Part shown: in pieces, positions 1 through 12,825 of the stretch
Layout of the letters: every line of letters starts with the position of its first letter
Position numbering within the stretch: the stretch's first letter is position 1
DNA from: Xylaria sp. FL1777
Lineage: Eukaryota > Ascomycota > Sordariomycetes > Xylariales > Xylariaceae
DNA: 64,000 nt
Assembly (NCBI GenBank): GCA_022578965.1
Contig: MU400521.1
Span: 62,001-126,000 of the forward strand
Reading direction: 5' to 3'
The notes under the pieces: model-generated
Seen by the model: the letters and a program-made list of their open reading frames with translations, nothing else
What the model was told of the DNA's origin: nothing
Databases searched by the model: none
Position numbers and translations under genes: made by a program

Positions 1-375
1 TCCCCCCGGATCATCTTATTAGCAAAGGGCTGTGTCTATCACAGCATAGGCCAATAGCTTTTCACCAGTTGGGCAAATGTCTTACTTTATACTTGCCTTG
101 ATCTAGTTCCTCCAGAATTTGTCGCATGTTGATATCTGGTCTCTCTAATACTGATTCTTTCTGCTTCCATATTTACCACAGTCTAACCACACCCTTCTGC
201 AATTCTCACCAGTTGGCAGACAAGTCTGCTCTCCTCATGCCTCCCAACCCCTTTTCAAATATCATCTGTCAACCAGGCCAAGATTGCACCATTCCATCGT
301 TAATAATTTTATTTTCCCGCACTATCCACTATAATACCAACCTCCATCCTCCAGATTACACGCGCCTAGTTCCTT
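1..375. other. Left-edge spacer
   Basis: No reading frame here has recognisable protein similarity. The stretch lies directly upstream of the HET relic and presumably held its promoter; I see no clear element. Confidence 0.4.
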
Positions 376-813
376 ATGGCGCTATACACCCATCTTGGGC
401 CTCGCCAAATCCGTTTACTTCAACTAGACGCCGGCCAACATGATGGTGCTATCGCCTGTAGCATGGTGATTTGCCCGCTGGATAATACTTACTTTCCAGA
501 ATATGTGGCATTGTCTTACGCCTGGGGGTCTGCAACCCCGACATTCGACCTGCAAGTAGACAAAATGACGATCTCCGTCAGATCAAATGCATTCCACGCA
601 CTCCAGTAAATCTATGCTGTCCAAGGTGAAATCGAGGCAATGCCAAGAGATTGCTACTGGTGGATCGACTCTATTTGCATCAATCAGGCCGATGAAGACG
701 AAAAAGGACAGCAAGTGGCTATTATGGGAGAGATATACCGGATATACTATTGCTCATTGTCCGCTAATGACTATCTTGAACGTATCGTAGCCTCATCGCA
801 TCAGCTTGACTGA
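376..813 (+). pseudogene. HET-domain (heterokaryon incompatibility) gene relic
   Basis: One frame from ATG 376 reads the start of a HET domain: an IRLLQL-type N-terminus, then the hallmark ALSYAWG block near residue 48, then after an in-frame TAA (607-609) the second hallmark WIDSICINQ with the following EKGQQVAIMGEIYR. The frame ends at TGA 811-813 after about 145 codons. Functional HET proteins are usually 500 or more residues and continue into a VWLG block, which is absent. Known family role: triggering programmed cell death on fusion of incompatible hyphae. The single nonsense codon in otherwise conserved sequence (a lysine-like position) plus the missing remainder indicate a recently broken, truncated copy. 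The stop could in principle be removed by an unrecognised intron, but no good GT-AG pair brackets it. Confidence 0.8.
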
Positions 814-845
814 CTTAGGATTTAAACCTGTAGTTGCTTACTCTT

Positions 846-1889
846 CTAGTTGCCCTGCCCTTTAATCATAGCAGCCACCGTCTCCTCCACCGGAATAGGC
901 TTCAGCCCAACACGAGCCAACAGTTTCTCTAGCGTAGAGTCATCGACAAGACACTCCCCATCTTCAAGGGCCTCATAAGTGCTGACCCACCATTCAACAG
1001 CTGGCTTCGGCAATCCCCTTTCCTCAACATAGTACCGCTCATGCTCCTGACGTCCGACAGTCTTGACTTGGACATCCTTACCTCTCGCCTCCCCAACAAG
1101 CCGCGCGACTTCGCTGATCGTCTTAGCATTTTCAGGGCGCGTAGACAAGTAGAAAGTCCTCCCCAAGAACTCATTACCATTGTCACCCTCCAAGTTCAAG
1201 CTGCTAGAGGAAAGAACCAGCGCGCTAGCAACGCCAAGATCGTGGATGGCGGACCAACAGATCTTGCCGTCGCCGGCGAGGGGCACAACGTCCCTCTCCC
1301 CCTGCGCATTACCGACGTCGAAGTACCCAAGGTACAGCGGCCAAGACTCATTGTACAACCCCTCGCGCAGGATCGTGACATGCACGCCGTGCGCCGCGCT
1401 AATCGAGCGAAGATACGCCTCGGTGCGCAGATGCGCGCGCATCACGCCGGCTTTACTCGCTGCCCCGGCCCCGGCGGGGACAGAAAACCCGAATGCGAGG
1501 CTCGAATACACGATCCATTTGACGCCCGCCTTCACAGCCGCATCGACGGCGTTCTTATGCTGGCTCTCCCGTCCCCGGGCCGCGGCATCGCCCGTCGCAG
1601 TGCCGTCATAGTCCATCGCGACGCCGAAATCGAGCGCGATGGCCGGCGTGGAGACGAGGAAGAACGTCTCCACGCCTTGCAGGGCGCGCTCGAAAGTCGC
1701 GGCGTCCTCGAAGCGCGCGTGGCGGACTTGCGCGCCGGTCGTCGTCAGCTTGGTCCACGTCTGCGACCCCGGCGTCGACGAGGTCAGGGCGATGACGTCG
1801 GACGGCGGGGTGAGATGGTGCGCGAGGAGTGCGGAGAGCGTGGCTCCGCCCAGCTTGCCTGATGCGCCGACAATGGCTATTTTCGCCAT
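846..1889 (-). CDS. NmrA-like / isoflavone reductase-type NAD(P)-binding protein
   Basis: Intronless 347-residue protein. The N-terminus MAKIAIVGASGKLGG carries the GxxGxxG dinucleotide-binding loop (G8, G11, G14) of an atypical short-chain dehydrogenase Rossmann fold. An IVYSSLAFG strand follows about residue 125, and the TILREGLYNESWPLYL segment near residue 175 is typical of NmrA/QOR2-like proteins. Members either reduce quinone or phenylpropanoid-like substrates or act as redox sensors that bind NAD(P) without catalysis; sequence alone does not decide between these. No signal peptide, so probably cytosolic. The coding region is GC-rich compared with its AT-rich flanks, as expected for a live gene. 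It is on the same strand as the beta-mannosidase upstream but 518 bp away, so no functional link is implied. Confidence 0.85.
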   Translation of the reverse strand: MAKIAIVGASGKLGGATLSALLAHHLTPPSDVIALTSSTPGSQTWTKLTTTGAQVRHARFEDAATFERALQGVETFFLVSTPAIALDFGVAMDYDGTATGDAAARGRESQHKNAVDAAVKAGVKWIVYSSLAFGFSVPAGAGAASKAGVMRAHLRTEAYLRSISAAHGVHVTILREGLYNESWPLYLGYFDVGNAQGERDVVPLAGDGKICWSAIHDLGVASALVLSSSSLNLEGDNGNEFLGRTFYLSTRPENAKTISEVARLVGEARGKDVQVKTVGRQEHERYYVEERGLPKPAVEWWVSTYEALEDGECLVDDSTLEKLLARVGLKPIPVEETVAAMIKGQGN

Positions 1890-2407
1890 TTCTGCTGTGC
1901 GCCTTTGTGGCTGGATTCGATGATGAACTTAGGTAAGTTGTTGGATAGCCAGAATTCCTGGGTATTAAGATCAGCTACAATAAACCTTCGGTATTTGACT
2001 AGTCGAAAATGGCGCAATTGGTTAGATATATTATTCTCCATCTACTTCCATTGGGGTATCCAGTACATTTGATTTCGATTACTCGATAACGTTAACTCCC
2101 TCTTTTCTGATAGACTAGCACCTTTGATGTAGATAGATAGGCCTCCATGATCGTTTTATTAATAATCCCACATCTATAGTACACTTCAGGGCGTATTAAA
2201 GCGGTATATGTGGGGAGCGTGAGCGTATTAGGCTGTCTTTCGATGCGTAGACGGACCGTCATAGCAGCTGAAACTGACCTATTACTGCCCATACTAGAAA
2301 AAAAAAACATAAAAACATATGATATCTAGATCTGTTTAAGGAGGCGAGTGGGTGTGGAGCGTTTGCTGACTCATCATGGCGCCAACTAACTCACTGCACA
2401 TTCCTAC
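1890..2407. other. Spacer between NmrA-like gene and beta-mannosidase
   Basis: AT-rich 518 bp holding the promoter of the NmrA-like gene and the 3' end of the mannosidase transcript. An A-run lies near 2296-2305. No gene recognised. Confidence 0.4.
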
Positions 2408-5251
2408 CTATGCCTTCGTCTTAAGATCCCACATTGACCGAACAGTTACCCCTCGGGTCCATGACCCGTCGCGCGTGAAGTCGTTCCATACCTTGAAGGT
2501 TACCACTGCACTCTCACCCTTAGACAGCCAGAAGGCGTTCCGATCGAAGTAACCCCTAACTGAGGATGGATGGTCAAGCCAGACCCAGGCTGCTACAGCG
2601 TCGACTGCCGTGACGAGAAACGATACGGTGTCGCGTCCACTGTAATTTTGCACTTTGACCTTCAATCCGGGATCACGGAGGGAGGCGTTGACAAGTGGAA
2701 CAGGATGGAACCAGCTCGTATGCCTATCTCCTTGATTGGTGATTATGGAGAGAGATAACAGGGCGTTTTGCTCAGGGGTTTGTTTACTAAACCCAGCCTT
2801 CAAATTTGCAAAGCTGGCAACCTTGGTGGCGTTGATGGCGCCTATATTGAATATATGGTTGCTTAGACCTGCTGCTCCGTTGAGCTTGCTAGGAGTCGGA
2901 CCTTTCAGCTCGTGGCCTTCCCAGTCCAACCAGCGCATTGTGAGCTCTCCTAAAACTGGATTCCATTTATCTGATATAGCCCACACGTCCAATACGTCCG
3001 TGTCTTGGTTATAGAACGGCCAAACAATCACAGGGTTGAACACGTCCTTGGTGGCGTGGTACATGGCCTTAGGGCGGCCATTAGCCTCGATAGCAGACCA
3101 TGTAGGTGCTACCCAGAGGTCATTAAGCTGCCAATAAAGGGCTCCAAGCTGTCTCTCCCGCAGAGCAGAGCCACGTCGGTAGTATGCGATCTCGTTGGCG
3201 TACTTGTCAGCTTGAAACACCTGTGTCGCCCAATTCCAGGCTGAGAAATTGGCCACGGGATCGCTAAGGGCAGGAGTAGGGTACCATAATTTGACTGCCC
3301 TTGTCATATCTTCGATACCTGCCCTTGACAATTGTGCTGGATCTCCAGAAGCGCCGAATGGTGTATGTCGATTATGATGCACTACCCCAGCTGAATCAAG
3401 AGAAAGTTCGTCCTTCGGAACTGCCTCATTCCAAGATTCAACCGAGGGCATAGAGATGAACCCAAACTCGGTCGCGAAACGAGCTACAGGCATCTGGCTG
3501 AAATTGAAAGCCTGTGTAGCGTCGTAATTGTAAGTGTCGCTATTGCTGTAGAGATCGTCCGGGCTGGATCGAGTCACGTAGCGTGGTGTTTGGGGTTGCA
3601 CGGAATCAAAATCAAGAGCGGTGTATCCGTTGTATGTCGAGGAGGGGATGTAGCTTATAGAGCGCGAATTCGCATACACGCATTTAATCAATTGCTCTGT
3701 GAAAACTTGTTCGTATCCAGAGAGTACAGGTCCGGGGTAGAGGAAATATGCGATAATGATGGCCTCTAACTCGTTGCCCCCCGACCAGAGAGCAAGGCTT
3801 GCATGGTGGTTCAATCGGCGTACATTGTAGTAAGCTTCGGCCTCGTAGTTTTCGAGGAAGTCGGGTACGACGGGATACTCTGAATCGCTGAATTGGAACT
3901 CGGTCCAGAGCATGATACCCATCTCGTCTGCAAGGTCATAAATCTCATCGGAGAGATAGGTTCCGGAAGCCCATACACGAAGCATGTTTTGCTTCGCATC
4001 GACCACGAGCTCGAACAACTCGCGCATCTTTGTGGTATTGACCCTAGGCCAGAATACGTCAGGTGGTATGAAATTAGACCCCTTTACGTAAATCTCATGT
4101 CCGTTAACCTCAAAGTGCCAGTTGCTTCCGTTTGCCACTCCTGCAGCGAGTTGCTCGTGCGTGATGGGGTTTAGGTTCATTACTATCGTACGGAATCCGA
4201 CGCGCTTCGTGACAGTGGCTGCCTTGTGCCAATCAGAGCTTTCAAGACTCACCGTTGCAGAGTAGAGGTTCTGTGCGCCGTATCCGTTGGGCCACCAGAG
4301 CGCTACTGGCTCATTTATGACTGTGCTACCGGTAATAGTCATATTGTTCCTTGTAACACCACCAAGGGAAACTTCCTTTACCACTCTCCCAACAGGATCC
4401 TGGAGTCTTAGCTTCATCTCGGCGTTGCGTGGTAGTGTCCCTAGATAATCCAAGCTCGCGTTGAATACCCAAGGCTTATGCTGATCCGGAGACAGGTTAT
4501 TCATTTGACCTTGGCGGTAGATGTCGATCAAAGTGTTATGAATATAAACCGGGTCGCTGTTCTTTTTCTGCACGAAGTACGCAGGGCGCCACGGCCCGGC
4601 TGGGGCAATGGAAGGGCTCCAATCCCATCCAAAATCATTTTGCTCCTTCCGCATGTAGATTTTACCCTCGAATTCGTTCCCTTTGACACCGTTGGCGGAA
4701 TTGATGTAGTCTGTGCATTTAGTGGTGCATATTAGCAGGGAGGGGGCAACACGGGGGGTTCAACTGTGTTTCTCACCAGGACCAGTTTTCGAGATATCAA
4801 GAACAATTTGTGATGCTGACCCGAAATTGAGGCTTAAGGTAGGGTTTGTGGTACAATGTCGTAGGGTATCGGTGACGTCGAAAGTAAACTGTCTGAATTG
4901 ATTGGCCACATTGGCTATTGTCTTGTTGCACAACGTGATCTCGACGAAAGTGTCGAGACCTTCGAATACGAGAGATGTCTGAGAATTACCACTTCTATCC
5001 AAGCCAGTGATCGGCTCTGACGTCCACGTCCAGTTTGACCGCTGTACCCACAGTTGGTCTACATCGTTGAAACCGTAGAGAGGGTCACCGATGACACCTG
5101 CAGCGTACAGATCAAGGTGCGCCTGGGAAGGTAGGCTGCCGGGTACTGTGACGTTCACGCCATTAGTGACGGTCCAACGTACATTGCTGAGGTTGTAGAT
5201 GCTCTGCCCAGAGGCAATAGCTGAGAGAAAACTGATCGCAGCTAAACGCAT
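2408..5251 (-). CDS. mndA: Secreted beta-mannosidase, GH2 family
   Basis: Two exons, 5251-4777 and 4710-2408, joined over a 66-bp intron (GTGAGA ... TGCTAATA ... CACAG). The join restores codon D159 and continues into IYMRKEQNDFGWDWSP, giving 925 residues, close to fungal MndA enzymes (about 930). The N-terminus MRLAAISFLSAIASG is a signal peptide and there are many N-glycosylation sequons. Known chemistry: hydrolysis of terminal beta-1,4-mannose from mannan oligosaccharides and N-glycan cores. GH2 acid/base is the glutamate of WSGGNE (about residue 473); the nucleophile is the glutamate of ATEFGF (about 574). Domain order fits: sugar-binding jelly roll, immunoglobulin-like sandwich, TIM barrel, C-terminal sandwich. 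The gene stands alone, with no linked mannanase, so it is probably part of a dispersed hemicellulose regulon. Confidence 0.95.
4711..4776 (-). other. Intron of beta-mannosidase gene
   Basis: GT-AG intron of 66 bp with a TGCTAATA branch site. Without removal the frame meets TGA at 4762-4760; splicing restores the conserved GH2 region. Confidence 0.9.
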
Positions 5252-6845
5252 CGTGGTTTCTCAGCTGTGCCCTTGCCGATGAATCATGAGCCAAGTCTAG
5301 GAGGTTATATTAATGAGGGATCCTGACCCGTACGTACGTATATATACGGTATCATTCTCAAAGCACCTCGACTCACTCTCTAAGTGCGGGCTCTTTACGA
5401 CCACGAAGCCGATGACCGGACAAGTCGGAGCTTCCACGTGGGCGATGGCTTCATGTGCCGGGATATTGGATGGGGGTGAAGTCTCGTGTTGTTAAGGCAT
5501 GATGTCATGAATTCGGTCTATTACGTGAAAAGCCCCGAAGTCTCCAATGGAGACATCTTCTAATGCGACAAGAACACAATACAAACGCTCATTTAGCCTG
5601 GCCGAATAGGTCTCCTCAACTGTTGACTGGTTTATACCCATCTGCGTTCCTGACAAGGGCGTGGATCTTTGACCACTATGCTGGGAATTCTCCGCCTTTT
5701 AGACTGCGGGGAAGATCCATAGTGTCAGGCCTTAGCATTGCTAGGGAAGGTGAAGATCTTTTCGGCCTAGAAATGTATGGTACATGCAAGACTAGTTGGA
5801 GCCGGTGTAATTCAACAAGATAATGCGTAGGCGTAATATGGTAAAGTGGACTCTAATATGAAGCGTTATTAGGACAAAATCATAAGCTTATATACTTAGT
5901 GTGTATGTCCTGATAGCGCACCTTCGTCTAATCCTACATGTAAACCCTTAGTTAGCATAGTGCCATAAGCCCGCCTTTGATTGGCCAATGCAACACCTAC
6001 TATTGTGGGATACCAATCTTAGGAGCCATGACCTCCAGTCCCAAAGGCTCCTATACCAACTACACGAATCCTTAACTACCAATTAGGAAAGAAATCAAGA
6101 ACCAAACATAGGGCCATGGCTTATCTAGTGCGGCTCTAGTTTACTAGCTTGACATTGCGGGTTATTGCATGCCGAGGCGACGTTTTGTGACGCTCGGCGA
6201 TACGGCGAAGTTAGGTACAGGGAGCCATGAACGCCGATAATCTGGGGTCTATTCACTAAACAAGTCTGGCACGTAGGTTTGAGCGCATACGCAGTATATT
6301 GGGGGAGCCATGACCGCAGTTCGTGGCCTACGCAGTAGGTCGCTAACCCCCTAGAGGTGAGTGCGCATATTTGTTGTTCTTTTGGAGAGGCCAAGGCTAA
6401 GGGGGTAAGATAGCGACGAGAGCCTAAAAAACTTCCCGACCACCACTAAAAACCAAACCCTTCGTGAGAAGTGGAAAAGTGAGTGACGGAAGAAAATCCA
6501 GACCCGTGGACGCGGCGGAGGCAGGACCTTACATACATAAGGGCCTGCCAAGGATGGCTAGTCTTGTTGGGGAATAGAACTTATTAGAGAAACATGGACT
6601 TGGCAACTCTCCTTTTCCTTCATCTCGTACACGACGAACAAACCGTGAGAGTCAAGTAGAACCCGCAGGGTCTCTACCACCATAGTAATGATAAAGGCGT
6701 AATGCATCAGGAATGAAGTCGTTAATAATTCGCTATTTTGTTGCAAATACAGTCGGACTATTTTACCAGCAAGTTAGGCTCTTGTGTATTTGTATTCGAT
6801 GCTGGCCATCCGGTCCCCGAAATGTACTCAAGGCGTGCCAGCCCA
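5252..6845. other. Intergenic spacer upstream of beta-mannosidase
   Basis: About 1.6 kb. The first 150 bp upstream of the mannosidase ATG include TATATATA at about 5339-5346, possibly promoter sequence. The rest shows no conserved protein segment; short frames here have no family motif. Confidence 0.4.
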
Positions 6846-9800
6846 TTATATGGCGATAAAGAAGCTCTTTTCGCCTTCCTTGGGCTGTACTCGTGCCCGC
6901 TCCATGATAGGGTCAACACATGATAACCGGATCCTTTCAGGTGTTGCAGGACTCTCGAGTCTCAACAAGCCATCGTCTTCACCACCCTCAGCGCCTAATT
7001 CTGCCTTTACACCATAGTCTGCGCGTGCGGATTTCAGGGCGTCCCGGATCGCGAAGAACACCGCGCTCCCCATAAATAGGGGGGGTTCGCCGACTCCCCT
7101 GCTCCGCTGGATTGTGCGAAGATTTTCCCACGTCACGCCCTTGAGAAGACTGACATTGAAGACCTGTGGTATATCACGAAAGCCTGGGATCTTATATGCA
7201 CCCGGACCCTTAGTAAACAAGTTTCCTGCCATAGGTCCATTGCGAAGCCACAGGCTCTCCTCCATTGTGAAGAGACCCATACCTTGGACAAAGGCACCCT
7301 CTATCTGTCCGTAATCAATTGAGGGGTTGATCGAACGACCGACATCCATCTTAATGTCAGCTCTCAAGCATGTCCACGTCCCAGTGAGGCAGTCAACCTC
7401 AACTTCCGCGGCTGTGACGCCTTGAGTGAAATAAAAGAACATCTTGCCAACGTTCTCGCCCCATTGATACCCAATCTCTGGAGTCTTATAGAAACCATTG
7501 GCACTAAGGTTCACACGGTCGAAATAAGCCGCATGGGCAAGCTCTTTCATAGTCGCTTTCGGCCCAAGCTTCTCTCTGTACGGAGCTAGACGAGCATTAA
7601 TCTGCTCGCAGGCGTTCCACAACGCATATCCATTCAGATCAGATGATGCCGAAGCTGCCGTGGCTGACGTATTTGCGACAGTATTTGTAGAAGTCTCTGA
7701 TATGAACACACTTTCCATGGGAACTTGTAGTGCCTCAGCAGCGAGAGTGATCATCTTGGTATGCAGTCCTTGGCCCATTTCGGTTCCTCCGTGCGCAACA
7801 AGGACTGATCCGTCGTGATAGATATGAACTAGTGCACCAGCTTGATTGAACCAAACCGCCGTAAAAGAAATGCCAAACTTCGTCGGGATGAGGGCCAGCC
7901 CTCGCTTACGCCATTTATGATTTTCGTTAAACTCCTGAATAGCTCTTCGTCGGTTAGCATAATCCGACTCTTCCTTTACTTGCTTGTACATTATTGGAAC
8001 ATGCCAATCTGTAATGGTCTGGTTAAAATGTGTCTGATCATCAATCTGGTAAAGGTTGATTTCGCGGAGATCCTCCACAGCGATGCCTATTCGATCCGCA
8101 ACTTCAGACATGATGGACTCAGCGATGAACATGCCTTGAGGCCCTCCAAAGCCACGGAAAGCCGTGTTTGACATCGTGTTGGTCTTGCATAAGCGACCGC
8201 GAACATGGACGTTGGGAAACTTGTAGCACCCGTCAATATGGGTCATACAGCGTTGACAGACAGCTGGGCTGATATCGCGGGAGTACCCAGCGTTACCGAA
8301 CACATCAACATCGAGGGCCTGAAGTTTACCGTCCTTATTGACGCCGACTTTCCATTTCGCAAGGAAAGGGTGGCGTTGCCCAGACATTGCCATGTCCTCA
8401 TCTCGGCTAAGCATGCACCTAACAGCACGCTTGGTTTTTTGTGCGGCCAAGGCCATCATGGTGCTGAGGTGAATGCATCTCGTTTCCTTACCACCAAACC
8501 CCCCGCCGAGACGCTTGACTCGTGCCACGACTTTGTTTGCCTGTACGCCGAGAATTTTGGCGGCATTTATTTGGCTATATTTCCATTAGCTTTAGAATTC
8601 ACTTGGATTAAGTCTGGGGAAAGCATACGTCTCAGTCGGATTTTGAGAACTAGCCCAGATCTCCATCTCACCATCTTCAGGTTTAGGTATTGCGATACAT
8701 GCATTGGTTTCAAGATAGAAATGCTCTTGCCCGCCCATTCGGGTTAAACCGGTGAATACATGGTCGCATTCCTTAAAAGCTTGTTCTGTGTCGCCCTTCT
8801 TGATGTAACCGAAAAAATCATGAAAGCTCTCTTTCTCGATGGCTTCTTCCATTGTGAAGATAGCTGGAAGATCCTCATATTCGATCTTGACCGCACGTAC
8901 CGCATCATTTGCTCTGGCCTTCGAAGTGGCTAAGAGTACGGCGATGGGCTGACCTGCGGTGAATACCTCATCTTCAGCGAAGTAGTAATCGTCAGGCTCT
9001 GGTGGACCCCATCTGTTGGCCGCCGGACTGTGCACGTCATTTTTATCAACGACATTGACCACTCCTGGTATATCTAAAGCAGCGGAATAATCAATAGACT
9101 TGATCTTCGCATGTGCCCGAGAGGAGAAAAGAATGGAGGCGTGGAGTTCATTCTTGAGAGGTGGGAAATCGTCGGTGTACTGGGCCTCACCAGTGACTTG
9201 TTTCAAAGCAGAAAGGTGATTGGCAGCCTTTCCAAGGGACTCCTGGGTATACTCGGTGGTCGCGTCATTATCTTTCCACCCTGTTGATAATGCCCGCTCT
9301 AGCTCTTCGACAGCTTCGCTATCCCCATGTTTACTTTCGATATCGATTTCTGATAGCACATCGTGATAGAATCGGTAGAAAAGTCCCAAAGCCAAGGATT
9401 TGCGGTAAGATGCCATGCCTCCAGGAACACTGAATTGTAGGTCGAAATCGGATCCAAGTGCGTTCATAGTACCCTCGAGCGTATCCGGATGCGCAAACAT
9501 CTTCCCTTTCAGGTAATCGTTTGCTTTTTTTGCCGCAACGGTGAAAGGTGCCATGCCACCATATACGAGATTACAGTGCTCAACTGTACCTTTCTGATTA
9601 ACACGAACATGAAGTGCGCTGGTTACTATCGCGATGTCATCGTCCTTTCTCTTGGCCTGCTTGTAAGCCCTAAAGTAATCTCCCTTTTTGTTTGTCACCG
9701 GTATGCGTATAGAGGCGATGATGGCATCCGAGTCCAATGCTGTTTTGCGATAACCTTTGAAGAAGGTTGCCATAGGCAACTCGGTTTTCTTCCCCCTAGA

Positions 9801-11056
9801 TTTAGCGATGAGTGTGCAGTTCGCCGCCAAGAACACTGGATTCAGGTCAGATATTGGCGATGCCGTAGCCAGATTACCGGCTGGTGTCCCGACATTCCGA
9901 ATCTGTCTCCCGGCGAAGTACTTGAGTTGTTTATAGATTGCCGTGAAGATCTGACCCCTTGCTTCTCCGTAGTGTTTAATGGCATCTTGGCAAATAGCTT
10001 CAAGATCTGTGAGAATAACGTTTCCACCAATCTCGATGTGATCAGTCTTGAATGAGTAACGCCGTAATTCAGGGATGTCTCCGACGAATACAGATACCGG
10101 GTACTGCATCGATTTGAACTTGATCTCGATTTGTGTCTCTGTGCTACCACCGATTATCTTTGCATTCGGGTGCAAGCTCTTGATTTCCAACAACTGTTCC
10201 AATGTAACCGGGCGATACCACCACTTTCTCTTATTCCCAAAAGCCAAGGGTTTAAACTCGTGCTTCTTCAGCACCGGAGGGAAAATAAGCTCGGTATCTG
10301 GATTATACTCGATGAAACCTGGGGGGGTAAACCGCTTGATGGGCTGATCGCCATCTGGATTCCTGTTCTTACAGCACCCACTACCAGTGCCACTACCGTT
10401 TTCCATGCAGCACCCGGAACCGCCATTCATCGTGCTTTTCCCACATCCGTTTTTCACAGTGAAGGTCTGGGCAGCGTCAAGAATAGGGCGGTAACCTGTG
10501 CAGCGACAGAGATTGCCATCAAATGCCTCCTCGATGTCATGTTCGCTAGGACTTGCGTTGTTTCGGAGTAGAGCGTATAGACTCATCACGATGCCCGGCG
10601 TGCAGAAGCCGCACTGGCTGCCATTGCCCTTCGCTATGCGTTCTTGAGCTGGATGTGGAGTTTCCACGTTGCCGATTCCTTCGATGGTTATCACATGTTT
10701 GCCATCGACACTAGCAAGCGGTGCCAGACAAGCGTTCACACTGGCATGATATATCCGCTTGGTGGTTGGGTTGTACTGGCTGATGACGACTGTGCAGGCA
10801 CCACAGCCGCCTTCGGCACAGCCACTACAGGTTGTTGATTAGATATGCTAGATAGGGCGGTCAGACGAACGTACAGCTTCGTTCCTGTTAAACCTATCCC
10901 GCGAAGATACTCTAATAGGGTCACTTCAGGGTCAACCTCGTCGAGTACCACTCGAGTGCCGTTGAGGAAGAATCGAAGTGTGTCGTGGTAGACAGTCGTC
11001 AATGCAGAGGCATCGAGGCCAGGCTGCCTTTCTGTGGAGATGGCGATGGGGGTCAT
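6846..11056 (-). CDS. hxA: Xanthine dehydrogenase (purine hydroxylase I)
   Basis: Three exons, 11056-10875, 10824-8629 and 8574-6846, give 1368 residues, near the fungal XDH norm (about 1360). It oxidises hypoxanthine to xanthine and xanthine to urate with NAD, in purine catabolism. Domains in order: plant-type 2Fe-2S (C63, C68, C71 in GCAEGGCGAC, created only by splicing intron 1), second 2Fe-2S (QCGFCTPG and LCRCTGYRP), FAD domain (IIGGSTE), then molybdopterin domains with RLGGGFGGKE, AFRGFGGPQG, GGTEMGQGLHTK and RGVGEPPLF. The C-terminus PKEGEKSFFIAI matches the family end. Start chosen at ATG 11056; an upstream in-frame TTG at 11077 is not a likely fungal start. The protein is cytosolic. 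No uric-acid pathway neighbours are present, which is usual because these genes are dispersed and co-regulated in fungi. Confidence 0.96.
8575..8628 (-). other. Intron 2 of xanthine dehydrogenase
   Basis: 54-bp GT-AG intron (GTATGC, GCTAAT branch, ATATAG). Removal joins NPTET to QINAAKILGV and restores the conserved strand before RLGGGFGGKE. Confidence 0.9.
10825..10874 (-). other. Intron 1 of xanthine dehydrogenase
   Basis: 50-bp intron (GTACGT ... CTAAT ... TGTAG). It splits the codon just before the first iron-sulphur cluster motif; its length is not a multiple of three, so retention destroys the enzyme. Confidence 0.9.
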
Positions 11057-12825
11057 ATTTGCGAGCCGCTCGGTCAATCAGTCTCCCGTGAGAGTCGATT
11101 CGCGGTGAAAAGTCGCCAAGTAAGGGTCGGGCAAGACCTATGTCGTGTGTCCAAGTGCAAACAGGACGACTGTAGTCGCATCACAGTCAATGGCAGACCA
11201 CCTTATCGGCCGCGTTCAAAGCATTGAACGACGATACGGGCGTGCGGTTATCAAGGACGTTCACCAAATACTGAAATGAACATTCACATTGTTTTTGGTG
11301 ACAACAAACACGTGGGAGGTACGCAACACATACGGGTCGCGTGTGATGCCGGATGTGTAGGTGTGTAGTAGGTGTGTAGTGGGTGATATGTATCGTAGAA
11401 GAAAGGGTCAGAAGTAGGTGCGGTGTGGCAAGATGGTGACAGAGTTGACGGGGCCGTTTTGCCTGTCTGCCCGCATACAGATAGCTACAGATAGCTACGA
11501 AGCGTGGCGAATCGGATGAGCATCATATCCAAATACAGGTCGCATGCAGCAGCTACAGCGGGGTTGAACAACCCCCCCCCCCCCCACATTCACATTAGCG
11601 ATTACCTAGCGTCAGCCCGCGCCAAGAGGTTGGTAATTGTAGCGTACTGGTACTGGTACTGGTACACTACCTACCTAGGTGTACCTAAGTATGTACGCAG
11701 CTGGGAGCTAACCTACCTTGTACATGTATACGGTATGCCCCGGGGCTTATAGGCAGCTACCTACACCCCGCAAACCAAAGTAGCAACAATTGTCGGCCGG
11801 CTCCGTTCCACACCAACCATTCCTGGACTGGTAATCCTTGATGTCTCTCACATAACGACTATCTAGAAAGAAATTTCTGCTTAATTGCTTAGATTGACTG
11901 ACAATTGGATCCATACACCCCGCAGTACCTAAGGGACTTCGAGATTGACTAGTAGATAGTTCACTGCGTACGGGCATTAAATTTCGGATTTGTACAATGT
12001 TATACACAGTACACGACATCAGCCTTCGAACTGCCGAGACTTGTGTCTTGTTACATGGGGACTAGGCATAATTACTGCTGTGTTAAGTGGCAATTGAAGT
12101 CTCACATTTTATAACTTGTCTTCGTAGCCTTAGTTTATAACCTTGATAATTATGTCAATGCACCTGACAGCTTCCAGACTTGTAAATACACCTTGAAAAG
12201 AGAAGGTTGGGAAATCATCTCAAATATTGCCAAGTAATGTTTCACCTTCAAGTTGCTCTTGTTGAATATTGCAGGAGTTACGCTTTTATCAGAGCATTGT
12301 CCTTCGCAGGCCCCGAAATTATTTAACACTACATGCATACTCGAAATTCAAGTATGTATTGTTAACGGTGAGAAGATGTAGTCTCCGAATATTATTTTGG
12401 GATTTTCAAAATATGTTATGTCAGAAACTCGCCCGAAACTTCATCGAGCACCCTCCACATCATATACATCCATAATTGCAGTTGCACACTAACTCACCTA
12501 ACAGTTAAGTCGAGGAATGTTTAAACAAGTCCTACCTGTTTAATAACCTCGTTCTGGGGAGTTAAGTTGGCCCGAATACGTTGTAAATCGAAGTTCGTTT
12601 GCCTTTCGAAACTCATTTTACTCCCCAAAAGACGTGGTAAGCAACTATACCACAGATAACTACTTGTGGAACCTGAGACTCCATAAATCGCAATGATCCA
12701 GGAAGCAGTAATAGCACTCCAGCAGGGAGCTACCTAGTTTGGTATTATGTCAAGGTTGATCGAGCAAGATCTCATATGTATATACATCATCTATTATGAG
12801 ATTCCGGAATGGCCAAGAAATCTGC

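Noticed and set aside
1041..1862. Long plus-strand frame of 273 codons
   Set aside because: It lies antisense to the NmrA-like gene, has Arg-rich low-complexity composition and no family motif; an artefact of GC-rich coding sequence.
11057..11077. Xanthine dehydrogenase start at an upstream TTG
   Set aside because: Fungal nuclear genes rarely start at TTG, and the ATG at 11056 gives the normal N-terminus.
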